Assembly: GCA_900770345.1 (NCBI GenBank)
Contig: CAAGKF010000230.1
Span: forward strand, 24,428-88,427
Source of the DNA: Lachnospiraceae bacterium
Lineage (GTDB): Bacteria > Bacillota > Clostridia > Lachnospirales > Lachnospiraceae
Direction: 5' to 3'
Length of the DNA: 64,000 nt
The position numbers were made by a program, and so were the translations under genes. Below are positions 36,872 to 45,950 of this stretch, piece by piece (position 1 is the stretch's first letter; every line of letters starts with the position of its first letter). A model generated the notes under the pieces. That model was not told the origin of the DNA. It did no database searches and was given only the letters and a program-made list of their open reading frames with translations.

Positions 36872-36920
36872 AACGGCTGCAGTGCCGCCGGAGAGATCCG
36901 GCACGCTGCAGCCGTTTTCT
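36872..36920 (+). terminator. Terminator of ilvC
   Basis: Long stem around AACGGCTGCAG (from 36872) and CTGCAGCCGTT (to 36916), followed by TTCTGT. Stem pairing continues through GTGCCG/CGGCAC. Confidence 0.85.
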
Positions 36921-36975
36921 GTGGTGCGCCTGACGGCGTATGTTTCTACTGTTATGACCGTTTCTGCTGAGGGTA

Positions 36976-37857
36976 TCAGTAGAGAAATTCCAGAAAGGTT
37001 TTCAGGGCCATGGCCTGGTTGGAGGGATGGTAGGCGAAACCGATGGTACGGCGGTGGATAGGGCTTGAAAGAGGAATTTCCCGAAGAGTTTTGCTGTCCA
37101 GCTCCTTCTGCACCAGTTCCTTTAAAACACAGGCAACGCCAAGACCGATTTTCGCGAATTCGATCAGCAGGTCCATGGTAGTCACTTCAAGCACCTGACG
37201 GGGACAGATGTTGTTCTGGGCCATATATTCATCCACATGGTGGCGCGTCATGTTGCTTTCATCCAGAAGCATGATATTGCCTGTTTCAAAAATATCTGCG
37301 TTTTTTCCTTCGCGCAGATAGAGATTTTCCAGATAGGTAGGAGTTGCCACAAAGATATCCTGGATGTCCATTACGGGAATAAAGGCAAGATCCTTTCGAA
37401 CAGAGGGCTCCGCAACCAGTCCGAGATCGATCTTCTGCTGCTCCAGGCGGGAAAGAGTCTGGGCTGTCGACTGACTTTCAATGGTCACGCGCATATGGGG
37501 ATACTGATCGATAAAGGTTTTCAGGTAGGGCAGCAGGATGTACTTGCAGAGGGTGTTGCTGACACCGATGCGCAGGTGACCGATCTCAAATTCCTGAATG
37601 CGTTTCAGCTCCTGTTCGCCCCGGTCCAGCGCCTCGAAGGCCTCACATGTATGCTGGAACAGAATCTCCCCTTCCGCAGTCAGTTGTACGCCGCGGGAGC
37701 TTCTGGTAAAAAGAGAAAGTCCGAGGCTGTCCTCCAGCTTGCTGATGGCCTTGCTGATGGCCGGCTGACTGATATAAAGCTCCTTGGCAGCCTTGGAGAT
37801 ATTGCCGGCTTTGGCTACTTCGTAAAAGATTTTATATTGCGACAGATTTTGTTCCAT
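36976..37857 (-). CDS. LysR-family transcriptional regulator
   Basis: Regulator of 293 residues with N-terminal winged HTH (about 1-62: AGNISKAAKELYISQPAIS) and a periplasmic-binding-like effector domain. Nearest targets would be ilvC, convergent to it, or the divergent pheST unit, though the T-box already controls the latter. CysL/CynR-like affinity is possible but not certain. The ATG at 37857 is 7 bases after GGGGGAGG. Confidence 0.9.
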   Translation of the reverse strand: MEQNLSQYKIFYEVAKAGNISKAAKELYISQPAISKAISKLEDSLGLSLFTRSSRGVQLTAEGEILFQHTCEAFEALDRGEQELKRIQEFEIGHLRIGVSNTLCKYILLPYLKTFIDQYPHMRVTIESQSTAQTLSRLEQQKIDLGLVAEPSVRKDLAFIPVMDIQDIFVATPTYLENLYLREGKNADIFETGNIMLLDESNMTRHHVDEYMAQNNICPRQVLEVTTMDLLIEFAKIGLGVACVLKELVQKELDSKTLREIPLSSPIHRRTIGFAYHPSNQAMALKTFLEFLY

Positions 37858-37963
37858 ACACATTCCTCCCCCTGTCATAACATTTTTTCATATGATTTGT
37901 GTTTATTATAACAACAGACAGGGGGAAATGTAAAGAAGACAGTATGCCGATTTGCAAAAAGTC

Positions 37964-37992
37964 TTGACTTTTTATGAATATATGGCTAGAAT
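37964..37992 (+). promoter_or_regulatory. Promoter of the pheST T-box transcript
   Basis: TTGACT (37964-37969) and TAGAAT (37987-37992), 17-bp spacer; transcription should begin near 38000. Confidence 0.75.
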
Positions 37993-37999
37993 GTACATT

Positions 38000-38305
38000 A
38001 GATTTTATATCCAAAGGCGATGAGAGTGTACAGTAGACGCTTATGTTCCATCAGAGAGGGAGGGCCACCGGCTGAAAGCCTGCCCGGGTTCACTTAAGCA
38101 GTCGAAATTCCCACTGGAGCTACACAGGGGAAGGAAGGATTTCAGGAAGACCTTTCCGGTAGTCTGTGACGCAGGCACACGTTACGTGCATTTAAGTGTC
38201 TGTTCTGTCTGCAGGGGGAGCTCCCGGCAAAAAGAACGGAAATCAGGGTGGTACCGCGGGTATATGTCCCGTCCCTTCTGTTATCAGGAGGGACGGGATT
38301 TTTTG
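38000..38305 (+). ncRNA. T-box riboswitch (tRNA-Phe) leader of pheST
   Basis: Leader with the conserved T-box sequence AGGGTGGTACCGCG (38245-38258) and a terminator of arms 38266-38280 and 38285-38299 followed by T6. Stem I shows AGTA/GAC on the 5' side, pairing GACGCTTA with TAAGCAGTC; the opposing loop has GAAATTCC before CACT, giving specifier codon TTC (38108-38110), Phe. Uncharged tRNA-Phe should favour the antiterminator and turn on pheST. An open frame runs through it in frame with pheS but is not coding. Confidence 0.92.
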
Positions 38306-38404
38306 TTTTCCGGGCAGCCGTCCCCGCGGCTGAAAGCCGCAGAGGCGGGCGCTTTTTTCGAAAAAATTCCGCGGAACCATTTGAAGAAAAGAAAAGGAGA
38401 AGCC

Positions 38405-39424
38405 ATGAAAGAGAAGTTAGAGAAGATCAAAGAAGAGGCCTTAAAGCAGATTGCAGCTTCTGATGCGCTGGACAAGCTGAATGATATCCGCGTATCCTAT
38501 CTGGGCAAGAAGGGAGAACTGACCAACCTGTTAAAGGGTATGAAGGATGTAGCTCCTGAGGAGCGTCCCAAGGTAGGCCAGATGGTGAATGATGCCAGGG
38601 CCATTATTGAGGGTAAGCTGGAGGATGCCAGGAGCCAGTTGGCAGCAAAGGTCAGAGAAGAGCAGTTAAAGAAGGAAGTTATCGATGTGACGCTTCCGGC
38701 AAAGAAGAACAGTGTGGGACACAGCCATCCCAATACCATTGCTCTGGAGGCAGTGGAGCGTATTTTCGTAGGAATGGGCTATGAGGTAGTGGAAGGTCCT
38801 GAGGTGGAGTATGATGAGTACAACTTTACCAAGCTGAATATCCCGCCCAACCATCCGGCCAAGGATGAGCAGGATACCTTTTATGTAAATAAGGATATCG
38901 TTTTAAGAACTCAGACCTCTCCGGTGCAGGCGCGTACCATGGAGAAGGGCAAGCTGCCGATCCGTATGATCTCTCCCGGCCGTGTGTTCCGTTCTGACGA
39001 GGTGGATGCCACTCATTCTCCGTCCTTCCATCAGGTAGAGGGACTTGTTATTGACAAAAATATTACCTTTGCAGATCTGAAGGGAACTCTGGCTGAGTTT
39101 GCCAGAGAGATGTTCGGAGAGGACACAAAGGTGAAGTTCCGTCCCCATCATTTCCCATTCACGGAACCCAGTGCCGAGATGGACGTAAGCTGCTTCAAGT
39201 GCGGCGGAAAGGGCTGCAGATTCTGCAAGGGCTCCGGCTGGATCGAGATCCTGGGCTGCGGCATGGTACATCCTCATGTATTTGAAATGTGCGGCATTGA
39301 TCCGGAACAGTACACCGGTTTTGCTTTCGGCGTGGGACTGGAGCGTATCGCGCTGCTGAAGTATGAGATTGACGATATGCGTCTGCTGTATGAAAATGAC
39401 ATCAGATTTTTAAAGCAGTTTTGA
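38405..39424 (+). CDS. pheS: Phenylalanyl-tRNA synthetase alpha subunit
   Basis: Catalytic subunit of 339 residues. A coiled-coil N terminus (about 1-85) precedes the class II core; motif 2 is near PGRVFRSDEVDATH, motif 3 is FGVGLERIALLKY, and the AELDxS-like TEPSAEMDVS is present. A CxxC cluster (CFKCGGKGCRFC) is visible. The ATG at 38405 has AAAAGGAG upstream; the in-frame extension from 38186 is T-box leader. Confidence 0.97.
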   Translation: MKEKLEKIKEEALKQIAASDALDKLNDIRVSYLGKKGELTNLLKGMKDVAPEERPKVGQMVNDARAIIEGKLEDARSQLAAKVREEQLKKEVIDVTLPAKKNSVGHSHPNTIALEAVERIFVGMGYEVVEGPEVEYDEYNFTKLNIPPNHPAKDEQDTFYVNKDIVLRTQTSPVQARTMEKGKLPIRMISPGRVFRSDEVDATHSPSFHQVEGLVIDKNITFADLKGTLAEFAREMFGEDTKVKFRPHHFPFTEPSAEMDVSCFKCGGKGCRFCKGSGWIEILGCGMVHPHVFEMCGIDPEQYTGFAFGVGLERIALLKYEIDDMRLLYENDIRFLKQF

Positions 39425-39451
39425 TAAACGAAGAATAGAAGGAGATACAAC

Positions 39452-41884
39452 ATGAACACAGCATTATCATGGATTAAAGCGTATGTTCCGGATCTGGACG
39501 TTACTGCACAGCAGTATACAGATGCCATGACCTTAACGGGCACCAAGGTCGAGGGATATACCTGTTTGGATAAGAATCTGGAAAAAATCGTAGTAGGCGA
39601 AGTTCTGAAGGTGGAGCGTCATCCTGATGCCAATAAGCTGGTGGTATGCCAGGTAAATGTAGGCCAGGAGGAGCCGGTGCAGATTGTTACCGGCGCACCG
39701 AATATCACAGAGGAGTCCATCGGCGTCAAGGTTCCGGTGGTACTGGACGGCGGACGCGTGGCCGGCGGCCATGACGGCGGTCCTCTTCCTGAGGATGGCG
39801 TAAAGATCAAAAAGGGGAAATTAAGAGGTGTGGAATCCTGTGGTATGATGTGTTCCATTGAGGAGCTGGGTTCCAGCCGTGATATGTATCCCGACGCTCC
39901 GGAAAGCGGCATTTACCTGCTTCCGGCCGACAGCGTTCCCGGCAGTGATGCCGTAGAGATCCTGGGCCTGAGAGATGTGGTATTCGAGTACGAGATCACA
40001 TCCAACCGTGTGGACTGCTACAGCGTGATTGGTATCGCAAGGGAGGCGGCAGCAACTTTCCGCAGGTCTTTTGTTCCTCCGGTAGTGACAGCTACAGGAA
40101 ACAGCGAGGATATTCACGATTACCTGAAGGTGTCTGTGGAAAACACAGAGCTTTGTCAGCGTTACTGTGCAAGAATGGTAAAGAATATCAAGCTTGCGCC
40201 GTCACCGGAATGGATGCAGCGCCGTCTGGCAGCCAGCGGTATCCGTCCCATCAACAACATTGTAGATATTACCAACTATATAATGGAAGAGTATGGTCAG
40301 CCCATGCATGCTTTTGATTACGACCAGCTGGCAGGCCATGAGATCATTGTAAAATGCGCTAAGGACGGAGACGTATTCCAGACTCTGGACGGTCAGGAGA
40401 GAAAGCTGGATTCCACGATTCTGATGATCAATGATGGTGAGAAGGAGGTTGGCATCGCCGGCATTATGGGCGGTGAGAATTCCAAGATCACCGATAATGT
40501 GCAGTCTATGGTATTTGAATGTGCCTGCTTTGACGGAACCAATATCCGCCTTTCTGCCAAGAAGCTGGGGCTGCGTACCGATGCTTCCGGCAAATACGAG
40601 AAGGGTCTGGACCCCAATACTGCTGAAGAGGCTGTAAACCGCGCCTGCCAGCTGATCGAGGAGCTGGGAGCCGGCGAGGTAGTAGGCGGTATGATCGATA
40701 TTTATCCGGTGAAAAAGACAGAGAAGAGAATCCCCTTTGATCCGGAGAAGATCAATAAGCTTTTGGGCACGAATGTAGCAGAAAAGACCATGCTGGAATA
40801 CTTTAAGAAGATCGATCTGGGTTATGATGAGGCTTCCAGAGAGGTGATCGCGCCTACCTGGCGTCAGGATCTGGAGCGCACAGCTGATCTGGCGGAGGAA
40901 GTGGCAAGATTTTACGGCTATGATAAGATTCCGACCACCCTTCCTTCCGGCGAGGCTACTACAGGAAAGCTTTCCTACAAGCTGATGATCGAAGAGGTGG
41001 CAAGAGAGACTGCGGAATTCTGCGGATTCTCTCAGGGCATGACATATTCTTTTGAGAGTCCGAAGGTATTTGACAAGCTGCTGATTCCGGCGGACAGCTC
41101 TCTTCGTATGACGGTGAATATTTCCAATCCTCTGGGTGAGGACTTAAGCGTGATGCGTACCCTCTCTCTGAATGGTATGCTGACCTCTCTGGCGACCAAC
41201 TACAACCGCCGCAATAAGGATGTGCGCCTTTATGAGCTGGCAAATGTATACCGTCCCAAGGCACTGCCTCTGACAGAACTGCCGAATGAGAGAATGCAGT
41301 TTACGCTGGGTATGTACGGAAACGGTGATTTCTTCGATATGAAGGGAGTAGTTGAGGAGTTCTTCGACAAGGTAGGAATGCACAAAAAGCCCCATTATGA
41401 TCCTTCCGGCGATCATCCGTATCTGCATCCGGGCAGAAAGGCAGATATTGTCTACAACGGGACTACAGTTGGTTTCCTGGGCGAGGTACATCCGGATGTT
41501 GCGGATGCGTATAAGATCGGTGACAGGGCCTACGTGGCAGTGATCGATATGCCTTCTATCATGGAATTTACCACCTTCGACAGAAAGTACACCGGCATTG
41601 CGAGATTCCCGGCTGTAACACGTGATCTGAGTATGGTAGTTCCGAAGAATATCATGGTGGGTCAGATCGAGGATATGATCGAGCAGAGAGGCGGCAAGGT
41701 ACTTGAGAGCTATCATCTTTTTGATATCTATGAGGGCGCTCAGGTGCTTGCGGGACATAAGTCCGTGGCCTACTCCATTACCTTCCGGGCAAAAGATCAT
41801 ACGCTGGAGGAAAAGGAAGTAACGACGGTAATGAATAAGATTCTCAACGGCTTAAAGAACATGGGAATTGAATTAAGAGCGTAA
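39452..41884 (+). CDS. pheT: Phenylalanyl-tRNA synthetase beta subunit
   Basis: Large subunit of 810 residues. Domain order: tRNA-binding OB (about 40-150), B3/4 editing domain (about 210-380), B5 (about 400-475), catalytic-like core, and ferredoxin-like anticodon-binding domain (about 715-810: FPAVTRDLSMVVPKN). It forms the alpha2-beta2 enzyme with PheS, whose gene ends 27 bp upstream. Confidence 0.97.
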   Translation: MNTALSWIKAYVPDLDVTAQQYTDAMTLTGTKVEGYTCLDKNLEKIVVGEVLKVERHPDANKLVVCQVNVGQEEPVQIVTGAPNITEESIGVKVPVVLDGGRVAGGHDGGPLPEDGVKIKKGKLRGVESCGMMCSIEELGSSRDMYPDAPESGIYLLPADSVPGSDAVEILGLRDVVFEYEITSNRVDCYSVIGIAREAAATFRRSFVPPVVTATGNSEDIHDYLKVSVENTELCQRYCARMVKNIKLAPSPEWMQRRLAASGIRPINNIVDITNYIMEEYGQPMHAFDYDQLAGHEIIVKCAKDGDVFQTLDGQERKLDSTILMINDGEKEVGIAGIMGGENSKITDNVQSMVFECACFDGTNIRLSAKKLGLRTDASGKYEKGLDPNTAEEAVNRACQLIEELGAGEVVGGMIDIYPVKKTEKRIPFDPEKINKLLGTNVAEKTMLEYFKKIDLGYDEASREVIAPTWRQDLERTADLAEEVARFYGYDKIPTTLPSGEATTGKLSYKLMIEEVARETAEFCGFSQGMTYSFESPKVFDKLLIPADSSLRMTVNISNPLGEDLSVMRTLSLNGMLTSLATNYNRRNKDVRLYELANVYRPKALPLTELPNERMQFTLGMYGNGDFFDMKGVVEEFFDKVGMHKKPHYDPSGDHPYLHPGRKADIVYNGTTVGFLGEVHPDVADAYKIGDRAYVAVIDMPSIMEFTTFDRKYTGIARFPAVTRDLSMVVPKNIMVGQIEDMIEQRGGKVLESYHLFDIYEGAQVLAGHKSVAYSITFRAKDHTLEEKEVTTVMNKILNGLKNMGIELRA

Positions 41885-41900
41885 TGATAAAGGAACGGGT

Positions 41901-44372
41901 ATGAAAAAGCAGAGATGGATTGCCGCCCTTCTGGCGGCGGCACTTTTGACCGGCTGTTTTCCGGCAAAAACCTATCTTGACGGTCAGTTTTCTTTTCCGG
42001 CCTCCTCACAGTCCGAAACCGGGACAGAGGAGGAAACGGAGGAGGAAACAGAAGGGGAAACAGAGACAGATGAAGGAGTTACTCCGCTTGTTGGTTTTCA
42101 GGCGGATGTGTTTGATATTTATCTGGATACGGAAAAGCTGGTTACTTTTACGGTTAATGTTCTGGAGGGACTGAATGTACTGAAAAACAGTCTGTCCGTT
42201 TATGATGAAGATGAGCAGTTTATCGCTTACATGAATGATGAGGGACAGGATGGAGATGAAATTGCCGGTGACGGAATTTATACCTGTCAGAAATCGTTAA
42301 GCTCTTCGGAAGTAAAGCTGGTAAATTACCATGCCGGTATGAACGGCAAGATCAGCAATTCCTGGGAGATCAGCTTTTACCGGGATATTACCCAGGATGA
42401 ATTTACGTCTGCGTCTCAGCTGTGTGAAAGTGTGGCAGAGATGACGTTTGAGGATGCATGTACCTATGCTTCCGGTCATTCGGATGAAATCCAGTCCTAC
42501 GAGGTGGATAATATAAACAGAACCATTACCTATCGTACCGCTTATGGAATTACCGGTCTCTGGATGGAGGAGCCGGATCCGGATCTGAAGGGAAACGGCG
42601 AGCTGGCTGTTCCTTCCTCCGCAGGGGCGGATTATGATGCAGTCAGAACGCAGATGGCTTCGGCAGAATTCAGAAGTCTGCTTTCTGATAATGATGTGAT
42701 GGTAATGCGTCCCTTCCGCGGTTCGGAATTTACGTATGATGATTTTCAGATTGCGGGAGATATTCTGGCTTCCGGGCTGGGCGGAAATCTGACAGTCAGG
42801 GATGACGGCGATGTAACCCTGGATATTATGAAATCCCTGGGTGATTACGGAGTTGTCCTGATGGATTCCCACGGTACGTTAAAGAGCGGGAAAACGCCGT
42901 ATATGCTCATCGGCGAAGAACTGAATGAATCAAAATTCCTCTGGGATCCGGTGTATTATGTGATGCATGCGGGCTATTCCGCGGACTATTTAAGCGGCCG
43001 TATTCTCTGTACCGGTCACAACAACCGCCTTGCAGTGGGAGGTAAGTTTTTTGACAAATATTATTCCTCAGGCTCTCTGGACGGCTCCTTCTGGTTTTTG
43101 GGAACCTGCTACAGCATGTATGACAGCTCGATCTCCGGTGTGCTGACTGCCAAGGGAGCTGAAGCGGTGGCCGGCTTTACCAATGTAGTCAGCGTGCCTT
43201 ATTGCAATAACACTCTGTTTGAGATGGTTCTCAACAGCATGCTGCTTTCCGCGGATACGGCAGGAAACGGAATGCGCTGTGCGAAGGATATATACGGAAA
43301 TGTTGATCCTCGTGCGGGAAATGGCGCAACAGAGCTTGTTCTTCGGGGTGACAGCGGTTTCCGTATGGATGAGATCACCCTTCCGGAGGGAACCCTTACG
43401 GGAAAGGTGTGCATGGCCTCCGACCGCAGCACGCCGGTGCCTGGGGCCTCCATTACAGTGTACAGGAACGGGGAGGAGTATTTATCCTCTTCGGCGGATG
43501 CTTCCGGCGGTTATACGCTGACGCTTCCGGCGGGAAATTATAATATTGTGATATCTGCGGAGGGGTATATTGACTTTGCTTCCTATGCTGATGTTGTCAG
43601 AGACGAAAACACCTATATGGAGACATTCCTGATGGTGGAGGGCTCCGAGGAACAGCAGGGAACAGCTGAGGGAACGATCTTCAACGCCCTGACAGGCACC
43701 GGAGTGGAGGGAGTTTCACTTACTGTGCGCAAGGGATGGAATAATACGGACCGGGGCGATGTGGTGACTGCCTCATCCACTGATGGAAACGGCAATTATT
43801 CTCTGACTCTGCCCTGCGGCAACTATACTGTTTTCGCGGAGAAGAGCGGTTTTATTCCGGGAACGGTCAGCATTGTGGTTCAGGAAGGGACTACATCCTC
43901 ACAGAACGGTACGATCTCACCGGAGATCTCAGGAAGCATCTTCCGTGTTGTTCTTACCTGGGGAGAGAATCCTTCCGATCTTGATTCACATGTGGAGGGG
44001 CTGATGGCTAGCGGACGTACCTTCCATACCTATTACTGGAACAAATCGGCCAGGAACGGCGATACGGAGGTCTGCAACCTGGATGTGGATGATACCACCA
44101 GCTATGGACCTGAGACGATCACTTTAAATACGGAGACCAGCAGTCCCTATTATTACTATGTACACCGGTATGCGGGGCGGGGATCTGTGGCCGATTCCGG
44201 AGCGCAGGTGAAGCTGTATCAGGGAGCTGATCTGATTGCTTCATTTAATGCTCCTTCGGATCAGGGAAATGCGGATTACTGGAATGTATTTGCGCTTGTG
44301 GACGGTGATCTTCAGGTTAGAAATACGATCACTTCCGCTCCTGAACGGGAATATGCGGGCGCCATTCACTAG
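41901..44372 (+). CDS. Lipoprotein with caspase-like and carboxypeptidase-regulatory domains
   Basis: Surface lipoprotein of 823 residues: signal peptide with lipobox LLTGC (Cys19), an acidic Glu/Thr linker (about 35-65), an Ig-like region (about 70-150), then a C25/caspase-fold-like region (about 300-490) with GDYGVVLMDSHGTL (candidate catalytic His) and WFLGTCYSMYD (candidate Cys). Two carboxypeptidase-regulatory-like folds follow (about 495-580 and 590-675) and a YfaP-like C-terminal domain (LTWGENPSDLDSHVEG). Protease function is inferred from the spacing of the His and Cys motifs. It is 16 bp after pheT but unrelated in role. Confidence 0.7.
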   Translation: MKKQRWIAALLAAALLTGCFPAKTYLDGQFSFPASSQSETGTEEETEEETEGETETDEGVTPLVGFQADVFDIYLDTEKLVTFTVNVLEGLNVLKNSLSVYDEDEQFIAYMNDEGQDGDEIAGDGIYTCQKSLSSSEVKLVNYHAGMNGKISNSWEISFYRDITQDEFTSASQLCESVAEMTFEDACTYASGHSDEIQSYEVDNINRTITYRTAYGITGLWMEEPDPDLKGNGELAVPSSAGADYDAVRTQMASAEFRSLLSDNDVMVMRPFRGSEFTYDDFQIAGDILASGLGGNLTVRDDGDVTLDIMKSLGDYGVVLMDSHGTLKSGKTPYMLIGEELNESKFLWDPVYYVMHAGYSADYLSGRILCTGHNNRLAVGGKFFDKYYSSGSLDGSFWFLGTCYSMYDSSISGVLTAKGAEAVAGFTNVVSVPYCNNTLFEMVLNSMLLSADTAGNGMRCAKDIYGNVDPRAGNGATELVLRGDSGFRMDEITLPEGTLTGKVCMASDRSTPVPGASITVYRNGEEYLSSSADASGGYTLTLPAGNYNIVISAEGYIDFASYADVVRDENTYMETFLMVEGSEEQQGTAEGTIFNALTGTGVEGVSLTVRKGWNNTDRGDVVTASSTDGNGNYSLTLPCGNYTVFAEKSGFIPGTVSIVVQEGTTSSQNGTISPEISGSIFRVVLTWGENPSDLDSHVEGLMASGRTFHTYYWNKSARNGDTEVCNLDVDDTTSYGPETITLNTETSSPYYYYVHRYAGRGSVADSGAQVKLYQGADLIASFNAPSDQGNADYWNVFALVDGDLQVRNTITSAPEREYAGAIH

Positions 44373-44383
44373 GAGAGCGGAAA

Positions 44384-44728
44384 ATGAATGATGTGCGGAT
44401 TCGTGGAGGAAACTGGAAATACATGCTTTTGGCGGCTGTTTTGATCATTCTGGCCGGTTCGATCTGGCTGGGAGCGGTCTGTGTGCCGGAAAAGATACGG
44501 GAAACGGAAGAGTACGGTCAGGAGCTGATCCGCCGGTACAGTGAGAACGGACTGTTGGAGAGCGAAGAAAAACGGCAGGCTGTTCTCACAGCCATGGAGG
44601 GTCATATCAGGGACAACGGGAGGCGCTTGTTTGTCCGCAGCTGTACCCGCCTGCCGGATTCTCTTGAGATCCGGTTCTGGCTGGGAGGACGTTTCCTTTA
44701 TATGCCTCCGGCAGAAGGAATGAAATAG
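44384..44728 (+). CDS. Hypothetical single-pass membrane protein
   Basis: Protein of 114 residues with a membrane helix (about 14-34, MLLAAVLIILAGSIWLGAV) and a basic C-terminal domain of about 75 residues. I do not recognise it. It lies 11 bp after the lipoprotein gene, so the two are likely co-transcribed. Confidence 0.6.
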   Translation: MNDVRIRGGNWKYMLLAAVLIILAGSIWLGAVCVPEKIRETEEYGQELIRRYSENGLLESEEKRQAVLTAMEGHIRDNGRRLFVRSCTRLPDSLEIRFWLGGRFLYMPPAEGMK

Positions 44729-44833
44729 CGGCTCAGGGCGGGCTGTGCGGAACTGCGGCAGCTAAAAAAGCAGCAGTCAAAAGAACAGCAACAGCAGTTG
44801 TGAAAAAATCTGCAGAAAAAAAGTCAAAAACAG

Positions 44834-44862
44834 TTGACAAAAACAGATATCTATTTTATAAT
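44834..44862 (+). promoter_or_regulatory. Promoter of tRNA-Leu
   Basis: Consensus TTGACA (44834-44839) and TATAAT (44857-44862), 17-bp spacer, 35 bp before the tRNA. Confidence 0.9.
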
Positions 44863-44897
44863 ATGTTTCGTTGCTGAGGGAAACAAGGCAGCGAGAT

Positions 44898-44981
44898 GCA
44901 GAAGTGGCGGAATTGGCAGACGCGCACGGTTCAGGTCCGTGTGGTAGTAATACCTTGAGGGTTCGACTCCCTTCTTCTGCA
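44898..44981 (+). tRNA. tRNA-Leu (anticodon CAG)
   Basis: Acceptor stem GCAGAAG (44898-44904) pairs with CTTCTGC (44974-44980). The anticodon arm CACGG-TTCAGGT-CCGTG has CAG at 44932-44934. A long class II variable arm follows (GTGGTAGTAATACC region) and the T arm GGGTTCGACTCCC. CCA is not encoded. Flanked by a consensus promoter and an intrinsic terminator, so it is its own transcript. Confidence 0.97.
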
Positions 44982-44986
44982 GGATA

Positions 44987-45023
44987 AAAGCAGGAAACCG
45001 GTTTTGGTCATCCTGCTTTTTTT
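44987..45023 (+). terminator. Terminator of tRNA-Leu
   Basis: Stem AAAGCAGGA (44987-44995) / TCCTGCTTT (45011-45019) with a run of seven T. Confidence 0.9.
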
Positions 45024-45192
45024 GTGCTCTGATTTGTTTATTTTACAGCTTCGGCGGGAATGTTGCAATTGCAGCAGACATTTTGAGCGGAAAGAGATAA
45101 AGTTTTAATAGTAATTTCACGGCAAATAGTATATACTGTAGATTACAGCCTATTTTGGCGGAAGAGAACGAGAACAGGAGAGGTAGAAACGC

Positions 45193-45927
45193 ATGCTTAC
45201 ATTAGAGAATCTCACCTTTGATGTCGCGGACGAAAAGGGAGAAAAAGGGATCATTAAGGATATAAGCCTGACAATTGATGACGGAAAATTTGTAGTGATT
45301 ACCGGACCAAACGGCGGGGGTAAGTCAACAACAGCGAAATTGATCATGGGAATCGAGCGTCCCACATCAGGACGCATTTATTTTGACGGACAGGATATTA
45401 CGGATATGAGTATTACGGACAGAGCCAATCTGGGCATCAGCTTTGCGTTCCAGCAGCCGGTCCGTTTTAAGGGAGTTCAGGTCATTGATCTTCTGCGTCT
45501 GGCAGCCAGACGGAAGCTGACGGCAGCTGAAGCCTGTCAATATTTGTCGGAGGTGGGATTATGCGCCAAGGATTATATCAATCGTGAGGTCAACGCCAGC
45601 CTTTCCGGCGGTGAGCTTAAGAGAATTGAAATTGCCACGGTCATTGCCAGGGCGTCTAAGCTGTCTGTTTTTGATGAGCCGGAGGCGGGAATCGATCTGT
45701 GGAGCTTCCAGAATCTGATCCAGGTATTCGAGCGTATGAGAAAGAACAGCAACGGATCGATCCTTATTATTTCTCATCAGGAACGTATCCTGAATATTGC
45801 GGATGAGATCGTTGTAGTAGCGGACGGTAAGATCGTGAATCACGGACCGAAGGATGAGATTTTACCTCAGATCATGGGAACTGCGTCAGCGGTGGATGCC
45901 TGCAGCGGTTTTCTGGACAGAGTGTAA
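45193..45927 (+). CDS. sufC: SufC Fe-S assembly ATPase
   Basis: ABC-type ATPase of 244 residues. Walker A is GPNGGGKSTTAK, signature LSGGELKR, Walker B LSVFDEPEAGID. It partners the SufB-like scaffold coded 23 bp on to build iron-sulfur clusters. No sufS, sufU or sufD is adjacent; the pair fits the minimal SUF-like type (SmsCB). Confidence 0.95.
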   Translation: MLTLENLTFDVADEKGEKGIIKDISLTIDDGKFVVITGPNGGGKSTTAKLIMGIERPTSGRIYFDGQDITDMSITDRANLGISFAFQQPVRFKGVQVIDLLRLAARRKLTAAEACQYLSEVGLCAKDYINREVNASLSGGELKRIEIATVIARASKLSVFDEPEAGIDLWSFQNLIQVFERMRKNSNGSILIISHQERILNIADEIVVVADGKIVNHGPKDEILPQIMGTASAVDACSGFLDRV

Positions 45928-45950
45928 AGAGGGGAAAGGAGTGACAAAGG

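Noticed and set aside
38186..38404. N-terminal extension of pheS
   Set aside because: This in-frame stretch is the T-box leader and its terminator; the real start at 38405 has a good ribosome site.
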